A stretch of 64,000 bases of DNA from assembly GCA_963790575.1 (NCBI GenBank), contig CAWBPD010000008.1:155600-219599 (forward strand), in the 5' to 3' direction. Positions within the stretch are counted from its first letter, which is position 1. Each line of letters opens with the position of its first letter. Shown here one piece after another: positions 51,326 through 61,367 of this stretch. This DNA comes from CAVTSA01 sp963790575. Lineage in GTDB: Bacteria > Chloroflexota > Dormibacteria > Dormibacterales > Dormibacteraceae. The notes beneath the pieces are model-generated. The model had not been told where the DNA came from, ran no database searches, and saw only the letters and a list, made by a program, of their open reading frames with translations. Position numbers and translations under genes: made by a program.

Positions 51326-53092
51326 TTAGACGTTCTTCGCCGCCCACTCCTGGCTGTTCCAGGTGATGCCCTGGCTGCTGGTGTTGGGCTTGATGTTGGC
51401 GAACTTGGTGGAGTAACCGGCCAGCTGCGGGCTCTGGAAGAGCGGCAGTGTCACCATGTCCTTCCACATCTGCGCGTCGGCTTCGTTGAAGTAGCGCGCT
51501 TCCTGCGACGGGTTGACGGCGTTGACCCCCTTCTGCAGGAGGCTGTCCACCTGCGGGTCCGTGTAGTGGTCGTAGTTGGAGCCGCAGAGGTTCGAGTTGT
51601 TGTAGGAGCAGAAGATCGACTGGGTCCCCGACGGGAACGGCGTCTGCACCCATGCGAAGAGGGCCATGTCGAACTCACCCTTGGGGAGCACGGTGCCGAA
51701 CAGCGTGTTGGCGTCGTAGTTCTGGATGTTGAGCTTGACGCCGATCGCCTTCATCTCGGACTGGAGGAGCTCCTCGATCTGGGCGCGGGTCGCCTGACCG
51801 GACGTGGTCGAGATGCTGAGCGTGAAGTCCTGGCCCTTCTCCGGCCCCGCACCGGGCTGGAAGTAGCCGTCGGACCCCATCGTCATCCCGGCCTGCTGCA
51901 GCAAGGACCGCGCCTTCGACGGGTTGAAGTCGCCGTAGCCGGCGCTGTTGTCCTGGTACTGCGGCTGGGAGGGCATGAAGATCCGGTTCGTGAGCGGCTG
52001 GATGTTCTTGTCGATCAGGCCCGCCGTTCGCTGCGTGATCGTCTTGCGGTCGGTCCCGTACGCGATCGCCTGCCGGATGTTGACGTTCGCGAGGTACGGG
52101 TTCGCCTGGTTGAAGTCGATGTGCTGGTACTCGAGGCCGCCGGCGACCTGAACCTTGAAGTTGGAGATGCTCCGCAGCGAGTCGTAGTAGCTGAGGGTCG
52201 CGAGCGCCGGGTTGACGATCTGAACCTCGTTGTTCTGGACCGCCGTCGGCTGCTGGCTGTCATCGAGGATGAAGCGGAAGACGAGCTTGCTCAGCGACGG
52301 CCGGGCGCCCCAGTAGTGGGGGTTCGGGACCTCGACCAGGTCCTGGCCCTTGGTGTAGCTCTGGATCATGTACGGGCCGCCCGAGACCTGCACCGCGGGG
52401 CCGAAGTCCTGGAAGCCGTCGTTGAATCCGACCTTCTTCGCGATGTGGGCCGGGATCATGGGGTTGAACAGCGCCTGCCAGTCCCCGAACGGCTGGGCGA
52501 AGACGACGGTCACGGTCTTCCCGTTGTTGGAGCCGGTCACCGACTTGATCGACTGGTAGCCGGTCGTGCCCGCGGGCTGGAACGGCTGACCACCGAGGTC
52601 AGTGAAGGTGGAGTCACCGCTCTGCGCCTGCCAGTTGTAGATGAAGTCGTCGGCGTTGATCGGCGTGCCATCCGACCAGACCGCCTTGGGGTTGATCTGG
52701 TAGACGACCGTCTGCGGGCTCTGGCTCGTTACCCGGGCACTGGTCACGAACGACGTGTCCAGGTGCGGCTTGAGGTCGGGCTGGATCGGGAAGACGGCCG
52801 GCCAGACGTTGTTCAGCATCTCGGCCAGGACCTCCTCCTGGTCGCCGGCCGAAAGCACGTTGAAGCCGGCCACGTCCTCGTCGAGCGCGTACGTGATCGA
52901 GCCGCCCACCTTCGTCGACCCGCCGCTGCCACTGGAAGAGCCGCAGGCGGCGACTAGGAGCGCTGCCATGGCAACCGCCCCCACGCGGACCGCCCAGGCT
53001 CTGGCGCCCCGGGTGGAGGACCGCCCGGTGACGCCTCCCATCGGGTGTATCCACGCCAGCGCCTGGCGTAGACGGACAAGGACTCGGTTCAT
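51326..53092 (-). CDS. Peptide ABC transporter substrate-binding lipoprotein (SBP family 5)
   Basis: 588 residues from ATG 53092 (AGGGGG upstream); an earlier in-frame ATG at 53146 is weaker. Signal peptide with lipobox LLVAAC, then a Ser/Gly linker. Family-5 features: KVGGSITYALDEDVAGFNVL, YQINPKAVWSDGTPINADDF, NVNIRQAIAYGTDRKTI and FDMALFAWVQTPFPSG. Captures peptides (or nickel or sugars in some members) outside the membrane and delivers them to the adjacent permeases. First gene of the four-gene operon. Confidence 0.95.
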   Translation of the reverse strand: MNRVLVRLRQALAWIHPMGGVTGRSSTRGARAWAVRVGAVAMAALLVAACGSSSGSGGSTKVGGSITYALDEDVAGFNVLSAGDQEEVLAEMLNNVWPAVFPIQPDLKPHLDTSFVTSARVTSQSPQTVVYQINPKAVWSDGTPINADDFIYNWQAQSGDSTFTDLGGQPFQPAGTTGYQSIKSVTGSNNGKTVTVVFAQPFGDWQALFNPMIPAHIAKKVGFNDGFQDFGPAVQVSGGPYMIQSYTKGQDLVEVPNPHYWGARPSLSKLVFRFILDDSQQPTAVQNNEVQIVNPALATLSYYDSLRSISNFKVQVAGGLEYQHIDFNQANPYLANVNIRQAIAYGTDRKTITQRTAGLIDKNIQPLTNRIFMPSQPQYQDNSAGYGDFNPSKARSLLQQAGMTMGSDGYFQPGAGPEKGQDFTLSISTTSGQATRAQIEELLQSEMKAIGVKLNIQNYDANTLFGTVLPKGEFDMALFAWVQTPFPSGTQSIFCSYNNSNLCGSNYDHYTDPQVDSLLQKGVNAVNPSQEARYFNEADAQMWKDMVTLPLFQSPQLAGYSTKFANIKPNTSSQGITWNSQEWAAKNV

Positions 53093-53383
53093 GCTATCGC
53101 CCCCTGAGGCAAGTATTTGGTCGGGATGCAAGCGCCTGGCGGACATGGTAAAACCGGCCGCCGGTTGTCCCGGTAGTCATCGGCACGCATGGTAAGCACC
53201 GAGCGGCCAAAGGTAAAACGCGAACTCGACTGGCCTCTCCGCTTGGGAATTCCACACGCCGCGGGGCGGACCCGGCGTGGAGACGCGCGTGCCGGGCAGA
53301 ACGGCCCCGTGTGGGCACTCGTCAGCGGGCCCGTTCGAGCGGGCGCCGACCAGGAGGGAGGCCGGTCTGGCAAGCTTTCGACC

Positions 53384-53929
53384 GTGCGTCGACTCCGTCT
53401 CGCCGCCGCGATCGCGCCACTGCTCTTCCTGCTGGTCGCCTGCGGATACCCGAATCCCTACGCGTCGGATCAGGGACCCCAGTCGGGCGTCCAGCCGGCC
53501 AGCCCGACAACCTCCGCCAGCCCGAGCGGCGATCCCTTCAGCCTCGGCGAGCGCCTGCGACTGGTCCACCTCCCGAACGGGCTCGCTTACGCGAACATCA
53601 AGGTCGGGGACGGAACGCTCGCGCGAGCCAACGACACCGCGACCCTGGACTACACCCTCTACTCGGCCAGCGGTGAGTTTCTGCAGACCAGCATCGGCTC
53701 CAGCAACGGGCCCTTCACCACCGAGCTGAGCAGCAGTGCCGTCATCCCCGGATTCGCCCAGGGCGTCGAGGGCATGCGGGTGGGCGGGGTTCGCCGGATC
53801 GTGGTCCCGCAGGACCTGGCCTACGGGCAGACGCCGCCGTCGGGCATCCCCAACGGGACTTTGATCTTCATCGTCCGGCTGAAGGACGTCACCGCGACCA
53901 CGCCCTCTCCCTCTCCCTCACCAAGCTGA
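53384..53929 (+). CDS. FKBP-type peptidyl-prolyl isomerase lipoprotein
   Basis: 181 residues from GTG 53384 (VRRLRLAAAIAPLLFLLVAC, lipobox LLVAC). A Ser/Thr/Pro linker precedes one FKBP domain: LVHLPNGLAYANIKVGDGTL, TATLDYTLYSASGEFLQTSI, VIPGFAQGVEGMRVGGVRRI, VVPQDLAYGQTPPSGIPNGT, LIFIVRLKDV, with the usual hydrophobic pocket residues. It should assist folding of exported proteins. It ends in a short TPSPSPSPS tail. Divergent from the transporter operon. Confidence 0.93.
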   Translation: MRRLRLAAAIAPLLFLLVACGYPNPYASDQGPQSGVQPASPTTSASPSGDPFSLGERLRLVHLPNGLAYANIKVGDGTLARANDTATLDYTLYSASGEFLQTSIGSSNGPFTTELSSSAVIPGFAQGVEGMRVGGVRRIVVPQDLAYGQTPPSGIPNGTLIFIVRLKDVTATTPSPSPSPS

Positions 53930-53998
53930 CCGGAACTCAGGCGCGACGCGAGACACAGAGTGTTGCCGGTGGTCGCCGGGTCGTCGCCGGACAGCCTG

Positions 53999-54385
53999 CT
54001 AGGCGGCGGCCCTCTGTCCGGATCCCCGCGCGCGCCGGAGGCGAACGCCCAGCATCTCGGCTAGCGCGATGGCGGCGATCGCGACCAGCACGTGGACAAC
54101 CTCGGCCACGGCCTGCGCCCCCTGGCCCACCTCGAGCTGCCCTTCGCCGACCACGGGGAGCAGGATCGCGACCACGATCCCGGCTACGCCGAGCGCGATC
54201 GCGCGGGCGCGAACCAGGGCCAGGATGGCCAGGAGCACCAGGCAAACCGCGATCACGAGCCCGAACGTCTCGTGCAGCGTCACCAAGCCCAGCAGGTGGC
54301 CGGTGGCGAACAGGATGCCCAACACGACGTTGACCACCCACAGAACCCGGATGATCATCTGCAGGATCAGGACCAGGGGCCGCAT
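53999..54385 (-). CDS. Small four-helix membrane protein
   Basis: 128 residues, almost entirely hydrophobic: VLILQMIIRVLWVVNVVLGI, LVTLHETFGLVIAVCLVLLA, ALGVAGIVVAILLPVVGEGQ and VVHVLVAIAAIALAEMLGVR make four helices, with a basic tail. LHETFGL and HVLVAIAAIALAE place His residues in membranes as in small haem- or quinone-associated proteins, but no binding motif is certain. It lies 34 bp after the DUF4287 gene on the same strand. Function unknown. Confidence 0.75.
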   Translation of the reverse strand: MRPLVLILQMIIRVLWVVNVVLGILFATGHLLGLVTLHETFGLVIAVCLVLLAILALVRARAIALGVAGIVVAILLPVVGEGQLEVGQGAQAVAEVVHVLVAIAAIALAEMLGVRLRRARGSGQRAAA

Positions 54386-54418
54386 CGACGACCGAAGGCT
54401 ACTCCCGATCGGGACCTG

Positions 54419-54991
54419 CTACCGGTTCTCCTGGTAGGCCGCGCGCAGGAGGGCGACCGCGGCCGCGTCGACGTCCGCCGGGCTCGCCAGCGCGAGGCGC
54501 ACGGTGGCGGCGCCGAGTCCGGGGCCCGGGGCGAGCAGCCGTCTCCCGTCCGGCCCCACGCCCGCCAGCCGCAGGCCCAGGTCCACCCGCGTCCGGGTGG
54601 TGGCCCGGATCACGGCGAAGGTACGGCGGGCGACGAGGGTGACGAACCCCTTGCGCGCTTGGACGTCGACATCCTCGCCCAGGTCTCTCGCCGCCTCCAG
54701 CAGCGCGTCCAGGATGGGGCGCAGACGGGGCCGGTCGGCGTACTGCGCGTCGATCAGGCCGGTGGCCGTGGAGGTCATGAAGTCCGGGTAGCCGAAGCGC
54801 TCCCAGACCAGGAGCATCTGCGCATAGCCGGTCACCTCCCGTTCGGCGAGCCAGGCGCGAAGGCCGGCCTCACCCTCGGCAGCGGCCTCCCTGACGCGCG
54901 CGTTCCAGGCCTCCACCCCCTCCCCGGTCTGCCGCCGGAGCAGGTCCTCCGACCGCTCACGCATTCCCCGCCAGTCGAGCGGCGCGGTCAT
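54419..54991 (-). CDS. DUF4287/DUF5655-like protein
   Basis: 190 residues from ATG 54991. The head (MRERSEDLLRRQTGEGVEAW, LAEREVTGYAQMLLVWERFG YPDF) is DUF4287. The tail (YADRPRLRPILDALLEAARD, VQARKGFVTLVARRTFAVIR, ATTRTRVDLGLRLAG) is DUF5655-like. The combination is common in high-GC soil bacteria and has no established activity. It is read with the membrane protein downstream. Confidence 0.85.
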   Translation of the reverse strand: MTAPLDWRGMRERSEDLLRRQTGEGVEAWNARVREAAAEGEAGLRAWLAEREVTGYAQMLLVWERFGYPDFMTSTATGLIDAQYADRPRLRPILDALLEAARDLGEDVDVQARKGFVTLVARRTFAVIRATTRTRVDLGLRLAGVGPDGRRLLAPGPGLGAATVRLALASPADVDAAAVALLRAAYQENR

Positions 54992-55029
54992 GCTGTGCAG
55001 CATATCCTGGGCCCGGAAGGAGGAATCCG

Positions 55030-55443
55030 ATGGCGACGGTGAGCGTGCGCTACATCGTGAACGACGTCGACCAGGCGATCGCGTTCTACTGCGGACACCT
55101 GGGCTTCCAAGAGGTGATGCACCCGGCTCCGGCCTTCGCCATGCTCAGCCGTGGCGACCTGAGGTTGGTGTTGAGCGCGCCCGGCGGCGGCCCCGGGGGC
55201 GGCGCCGCGATGCCCGATGGCACGCTCCCCGTGCCGGGCGGCTGGAACCGCTTCTCGATCGAGGTCGAGGACCTGGACGCCCTGGTGCACCGGTTGCGTG
55301 GGCAGGGGGTCCGCTTCCGCAACCAGATCGTGGATGGGGTCGGGGGCCGGCAGGTGCTGGTCGAAGACCCATCCGGCAACCCGGTGGAGCTCTTTCAGCC
55401 CACCATCGCAGAGGCCAGGCTCGGAGCGGGGGAGCACCCGTAA
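55030..55443 (+). CDS. VOC-family (glyoxalase/bleomycin-resistance) protein
   Basis: 137 residues with AGGAGG upstream of ATG 55030. Two beta-alpha-beta-beta-beta halves: VRYIVNDVDQAIAFYCGHLG FQEV and FSIEVEDLDALVHRLRGQGV, ending VLVEDPSGNPVELFQP, where the Glu is the usual metal ligand. The first-half His ligand position is not obvious, so a metal-free binding role is possible. Monocistronic, convergent with ahcY. Confidence 0.9.
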   Translation: MATVSVRYIVNDVDQAIAFYCGHLGFQEVMHPAPAFAMLSRGDLRLVLSAPGGGPGGGAAMPDGTLPVPGGWNRFSIEVEDLDALVHRLRGQGVRFRNQIVDGVGGRQVLVEDPSGNPVELFQPTIAEARLGAGEHP

Positions 55444-55447
55444 CGGG

Positions 55448-55505
55448 ACATTGCCGGCGATGCAACGCCATCCGGACCAGGATGGGGTGCGGTCGCCGGC
55501 AATGT
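55448..55505. terminator. Bidirectional terminator between VOC gene and ahcY
   Basis: ACATTGCCGGCGA (55448-55460) is exactly inverted at 55493-55505 (13 bp). An inner CCATCC/GGATGG pair extends the structure. It sits precisely between two convergent stops (55443 and 55511). Confidence 0.75.
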
Positions 55506-55510
55506 GTCGG

Positions 55511-56962
<1,452 letters not shown>

Positions 56963-56980
56963 GCGGTACTCCTTTGGGGG

Positions 56981-57370
56981 TCAGGCCACGTAGCGGAGGC
57001 GCTCGTGGCTGCGGGGCGTGGCGACCAGCCACTCCAGGGCTGAGGGCTGGACCAAGGGCTGGACGGAGGGAGTCGCGGGCTGGACGGAGGGAGTCGCGGG
57101 CTCGGTCCCGGCCAACCAGGCGTTGACGTCCTCGCGCAGGTGCGAGTCCCGCCGCAGTCGCAGCGCGAAACCGAGATCGTCGAGACGGACGCCATGCTCG
57201 ACCAAGAGCCGGCGGAGGCTCTGCAGCCGCGCCAGGTCGCGGGGCCCGTAGAGGCGATAGCCGCCGTCCGAGCGGGGCGGAACGACCAGCTCCGACTGCT
57301 CGATGTAGCGCAGCATCCGCGCGGACCAGCCGGTGGCCCGGGCGGCGTCCCGCACGGTGAGGGCGGCCAT
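56981..57370 (-). CDS. MerR-family transcriptional regulator
   Basis: About 129 residues (ATG at 57370 or 57373). HTH start ALTVRDAARATGWSARMLRY, IEQSELVVPPRSDGGYRLYG and DLARLQSLRRLLVEHGVRLD are the MerR wing-HTH. The effector region is very short, with a direct repeat ATPSVQPATPSVQP and no cysteines, so metals are unlikely ligands. Directly upstream of ahcY in the same direction, it probably regulates SAH turnover and itself. The signal is unknown. Confidence 0.88.
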   Translation of the reverse strand: MAALTVRDAARATGWSARMLRYIEQSELVVPPRSDGGYRLYGPRDLARLQSLRRLLVEHGVRLDDLGFALRLRRDSHLREDVNAWLAGTEPATPSVQPATPSVQPLVQPSALEWLVATPRSHERLRYVA

Positions 57371-57437
57371 CACCCGGCAAAGGTTAGCAGGAACTTGTCA
57401 AGGTCTGAGGTGGGGTGGATCGTCGCATCCTTTCTCT

Positions 57438-57830
57438 ATGGCACGCACGCATCACTCCATCGAGCTGCGGCGAGTCTATGACGCTGCCGCCTCCGCGCCT
57501 CACAAGGGCTCCCGGGTGCTGGTCGACCGACTCTGGCCGCGAGGCGTGCGCAAGGAGTCGCTTGCCTCGGACCTCTGGCTGCCCGACCTCGGCCCGTCCG
57601 ACGAGCTGCGCAAATGGTTCGGTCATGAGCCGGAGAAGTGGGACGAGTTCCGGCGCCGCTACCGGCACGAGCTGGGCCGGGAACCACAGCAAAAGCTCCT
57701 CGATCAGGTGGAGGCGTTGGCCCGAGAAGGCCCCGTGACGCTCCTCTACAGCGCCAAGGACGAAGAGCACAACCAAGCCGTGGTCATCCGCGAGGTCCTC
57801 GAAGAACGCCTTCGCCACCAACCGAGCTGA
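57438..57830 (+). CDS. DUF488-family protein (YeaO-like)
   Basis: 130 residues. RRVYDAAASAPHKGSRVLVD, RLWPRGVRKESLASDLWLPD LGPSDELRKWFGHEPEKWDE and VTLLYSAKDEEHNQAVVIRE are hallmark blocks of DUF488. The Asp/Arg/His pattern hints at an enzyme, but no activity is established. It diverges from MerR-ahcY and is followed 15 bp later by repeat array 2. Confidence 0.92.
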   Translation: MARTHHSIELRRVYDAAASAPHKGSRVLVDRLWPRGVRKESLASDLWLPDLGPSDELRKWFGHEPEKWDEFRRRYRHELGREPQQKLLDQVEALAREGPVTLLYSAKDEEHNQAVVIREVLEERLRHQPS

Positions 57831-57845
57831 CCCGCCGGCGGCTAC

Positions 57846-58030
57846 CCGGTGGTGCACCAACGGGGGTCATCCCTTGCCACCAAGGGCCCGGTGGTGCACC
57901 AATGGGGGCCATCCCCTGCCACCAAGGGCCCGGTGGTGCACCAATGGGGGCCATCCCCTGCCACCAAGGGCCCGGTGGTGCACCAACGGGTGTCATCCCC
58001 TGCCACCAAGCGCCCGGTGGTGCACCAACG
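57846..58030. repeat. Tandem array 2: five copies of a 42-bp repeat
   Basis: GGTGCACCAA starts at 57851, 57893, 57935, 57977 and 58019, an exact 42-bp period. In reverse complement each unit reads RTTGGTGCACCACCGGGCCC and then TTGGTGGCAGGGGATG, so the first 20 bases match arrays 1 and 3 while the rest is array-specific. Some units contain the 12-bp palindrome TTGGTGCACCAA across the core. Located between the DUF488 stop and the BNR gene start. Confidence 0.9.
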
Positions 58031-58096
58031 GCCGGCTCCGAGCCCGTGGTGCATGCGGGTCGAGCGCCCGCTTAGGGGAGGCGCTAGCCTGGCGCC

Positions 58097-61000
58097 ATGA
58101 GCGAGTTCCTTGACGGGTTGGGATGGCGTCTGGTCGGACCGTACCGCGGCGGGCGGGTGGTCGCGGTGGCCGGTCACCCAGAGGAACGTTCCACGTTCTA
58201 CTTCGGCTCCACCGGAGGAGGCGTCTGGCGCACCGACGACGCCGGCGCCTCCTGGAAGAACCTCTCCGACGGCTTCTTCCGCCGCGCCTCCGTGGGTGCG
58301 ATCGCCCTCGCCCCTTCGGAGCCCGGCGTGATCTACGTGGGCATGGGGGAGTGCTGCATCCGCAACACCACCTCCCACGGTGACGGCGTCTACCGATCGG
58401 TCGACGGCGGCCTCAGCTGGACCCACCTGGGACTGGAGGCGACGCGTCACATCGCTCGCGTCCGCGTCGACCCGCGGGACCCCGACACCGTGTATGTCGC
58501 CGCCCTCGGACACGCCCACGGTCCCAACCCGGAGCGAGGGGTCTACCGTTCGCGCGACGGAGGCTCCAGCTGGGAGCTGGTGCTCAACCGGGGCGAGGAG
58601 GCCGGCGCCGCCGACCTGGCCATGGATCCGCGCAACCCGCGCATCCTCTACGCCGCCCTCTGGCAGACGCGCCGCCTCCCCTGGCGGCTGGACAGCGGGG
58701 GGCCGGGCAGCGGGCTCTGGCGCTCCACCGACGGCGGCACCACCTGGGAGGAGCTGAGCCGTAAGCCCGGTCTCCCCAAGGGCACGCTGGGCCGGATCGG
58801 CGTGGCACCGTCGGGAGCCAAGCCGGGCCGCGTGTGGGCGATCGTGGAAGCCGAGGACGGAGCCGTCTTCCGCTCCGACGACTACGGCGAGCACTGGCAG
58901 CGCCTGTCGGAGAAGGAGGAGCTCCGGGGCCGTGCCTTCTACTACAACCACATCTTCGCCGACCCCGCGGACGCGGAGACGGTGTGGGTCCTGAACATGA
59001 ACAACTGGCGCTCGACGGACGGTGGCAAGACGTTCTCGGCCGTCCCCGTCCAGCATGGCGACTGCCACGATCTCTGGATCGACCCCAAAGACACCAGGCG
59101 CATGATCCTGGGCGACGACGGCGGTGCCAACGTCACCCTGGACGGCGGTGAGAGCTGGTCCACGCTCTACAACCAGCCCACGGCCGAGCTGTACCACGTC
59201 ACCACCGACACCCGCCGGCCGTACCGCATCTACGCCGCGCAGCAGGACAACACGACGATCGCGTTCGACAGCCAGTCGCGTTTCGGTGCGATCACCCAGC
59301 TCGACACCTCCGAGGTGGGGGGCGGTGAGAGCGGCCACATCGCGGTCCGGCCCGACAACCCTGAAATCGTCTTCGCCGGGAGCTACAAAGGTTTCGTCAC
59401 CCGCTTCGACCAGGCCACCGGTGAGCGGCAGCCGATCGACGTCTGGCCGGAGGAGCCCTCCTCCGCGGAGGAGGCCCGCTACCGCTTCAACTGGACCTCG
59501 CCGATCCTGCTCTCCCCGCACGACCCTGAGATCCTCTATTACGCGGGGAACCGGGTTTTCCGGTCCACCGACGAAGGGCGCACGTGGACGCCGGTCAGTC
59601 CCGACCTGACCCACGCCGACCCGGAGAAGCTGCGGTCGTCGGGCGGGCTCACCACCGACAACAGCGGCGCGGAGTTCTACTGCACCGTCTTCGCGCTCGT
59701 TGAGTCTCCGCTCCAGCCGGGGCTGCTCTGGGCGGGCAGCGACGACGGTCGGGTCCACGTGACCCGGGACGGGGGCAGCAGCTGGACCGACATCACACCC
59801 CCCGACCTGCCGCGCTGGGCGACGGTGCGGTCCATCGACGTCTCCACCTGCGACGCAGGTACCGCGCACGTCGTCGCCGAGGCCCACAAGCTCGACGACT
59901 TCCGGCCCTACCTCTTCCGTACCCGTGATTTCGGCGCCAGCTGGGAACGGCTCGACCACGGGCTCGCTGACAACGAGTACTGCCACGTCCTGCGTGAGGA
60001 CCCGGACCGTCGCCGCCTCCTCTACTGCGGCACCGAGCTCGGGCTGCGCATCTCGTTCGACGACGGCGCCACCTGGCAGCGGGTCGGGGGGGATCTGCCG
60101 CAGTCGCCGGTCCACGACCTGATCTTCAAAGGCGACGACCTGATCGTCGCGACCCACGGCCGGGCGATCTGGATCCTGGAGGACCTGCCCGCGCTGCGGC
60201 AGTACGAGCCGGACCAGGCGGAGGCGCCCCTGCACCTCTACCAGCCCCGCCGGCAGGTCCGGTGGTTCACCGAGCGCGACATCGCCACCCGCAGCGAGTC
60301 CCCGCGTTCCTACTCCCTGCTGGGACCGGTGGTGATCCCGTTCGACAAGGTGCCGCTGCCGGGTCGGACCGAGACGCTGAACCGGCCGGTGGGCGCCGGC
60401 AGCAATCCGACCGACGGTGTGGTGGTCCTGTACCACCTCCGGGAACCCGGCGACCAAGAGCTGCGTCTGACCTTCCTGGACCCGGCTGGGGGGGAGATCC
60501 GGACGTTTGTGGCCCGGCCTGGCGACGAGGACCGCAAGCCGGAGAAGGGGAAGCCACAGGACCCGGTGCCGTCCCGCCGGCCGGGCCTCAACCGATTCGT
60601 CTGGGACGGGAGGCACGGTCGGGGGACGCAGATCGAGGTCGACCCCCCGGAGGACCTGGAGTCGATCGAGAACCCGGGGCCCCTGGTGGCGCCCGGGCGC
60701 TACACGGTCCGCGTCGAACTGGGGGACCGGCAGCAGCAGGCCGAGCTCGACATCGTGGACGACCCGCGCAGCCGGGCAACCGAGGACAGGCGCCGGACCC
60801 AGTATCAGCTGGACGTGCGACTCTGGCGACGGCTCTCCGACGTCTACGAAGGCGTAAACCGTGCCCGGCTCGCTCGCAAGGCGCTTGCCGATCGGGAGGA
60901 CGGCAAGGACGTGACCCAGGCATTGACCGCGGTCGAAGAGGAACTGGTGGCAGGCGGTGGGGGCAAGGATTCGATGTTGACGTCGCACGCTGGGCTGGAT

Positions 61001-61165
61001 ACGAAGCTGAGGGCCCTGCGACAAACGATCGCGATGGCCCCGCCGACCCCGTCCGCCGTCCAGGTGGCCGATGACCTGGACCACCGCGTCGACGCGGTGC
61101 TGGAACGCCTCAACCCGCTCCTCGAGCAGGAGCAGCGGCTGCGCCGGGCGGGCGCCGCCGGCTGA
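58097..61165 (+). CDS. Large sortilin/BNR-repeat beta-propeller protein
   Basis: 1022 residues, no signal peptide. At least eight Asp-box/BNR turns (GVWRTDDAGASWKNL, GVYRSVDGGLSWTHL, GVYRSRDGGSSWELV, LWRSTDGGTTWEEL, VFRSDDYGEHWQRL, VFRSTDEGRTWTPV, VHVTRDGGSSWTDI) build VPS10/sortilin-like propellers over about 10-690. A C-terminal segment has an Ig-like sandwich (LREPGDQELRLTFLDPAGGE) and a helical bundle (RLWRRLSDVYEGVNRARLAR). Exported homologues are common; this copy starts straight at GLGWRLVGPYRGGRVVAVAG and looks cytoplasmic. Ligand unknown. ATG 58097 fits the family start. Confidence 0.88.
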   Translation: MSEFLDGLGWRLVGPYRGGRVVAVAGHPEERSTFYFGSTGGGVWRTDDAGASWKNLSDGFFRRASVGAIALAPSEPGVIYVGMGECCIRNTTSHGDGVYRSVDGGLSWTHLGLEATRHIARVRVDPRDPDTVYVAALGHAHGPNPERGVYRSRDGGSSWELVLNRGEEAGAADLAMDPRNPRILYAALWQTRRLPWRLDSGGPGSGLWRSTDGGTTWEELSRKPGLPKGTLGRIGVAPSGAKPGRVWAIVEAEDGAVFRSDDYGEHWQRLSEKEELRGRAFYYNHIFADPADAETVWVLNMNNWRSTDGGKTFSAVPVQHGDCHDLWIDPKDTRRMILGDDGGANVTLDGGESWSTLYNQPTAELYHVTTDTRRPYRIYAAQQDNTTIAFDSQSRFGAITQLDTSEVGGGESGHIAVRPDNPEIVFAGSYKGFVTRFDQATGERQPIDVWPEEPSSAEEARYRFNWTSPILLSPHDPEILYYAGNRVFRSTDEGRTWTPVSPDLTHADPEKLRSSGGLTTDNSGAEFYCTVFALVESPLQPGLLWAGSDDGRVHVTRDGGSSWTDITPPDLPRWATVRSIDVSTCDAGTAHVVAEAHKLDDFRPYLFRTRDFGASWERLDHGLADNEYCHVLREDPDRRRLLYCGTELGLRISFDDGATWQRVGGDLPQSPVHDLIFKGDDLIVATHGRAIWILEDLPALRQYEPDQAEAPLHLYQPRRQVRWFTERDIATRSESPRSYSLLGPVVIPFDKVPLPGRTETLNRPVGAGSNPTDGVVVLYHLREPGDQELRLTFLDPAGGEIRTFVARPGDEDRKPEKGKPQDPVPSRRPGLNRFVWDGRHGRGTQIEVDPPEDLESIENPGPLVAPGRYTVRVELGDRQQQAELDIVDDPRSRATEDRRRTQYQLDVRLWRRLSDVYEGVNRARLARKALADREDGKDVTQALTAVEEELVAGGGGKDSMLTSHAGLDTKLRALRQTIAMAPPTPSAVQVADDLDHRVDAVLERLNPLLEQEQRLRRAGAAG

Positions 61166-61194
61166 CCCCGCACTCGCGCCACGTCCCGGGTGAG

Positions 61195-61357
61195 GCCGTT
61201 GGTGCACGTGCACCTCGGGGGCATCTCACGCCGGATGAGCACCCGTTGGTGCACCTCCGGGGCCTACACACGCCGGATGAGACCCGTTGGTGCACTGTGC
61301 ACCCCCGGGGCCTGCACACGCCGGATAAGGCCCGTTGGTCCACAGTGCACCAACGAC
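61195..61357. repeat. Array 3: four irregular copies of the GTTGGTGCACC repeat
   Basis: GTTGG starts at 61198, 61245, 61286 and 61334. The basic unit is 41 bp, but units 1 and 3 contain an extra GTGCAC (6-7 bp), giving spacings of 47, 41 and 48. The array ends in an inverted half-copy (AGTGCACCAACG). It lies between two convergent genes (stops at 61165 and 61368) and could terminate both. Confidence 0.85.
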
Positions 61358-61367
61358 CCCTCCTCAA

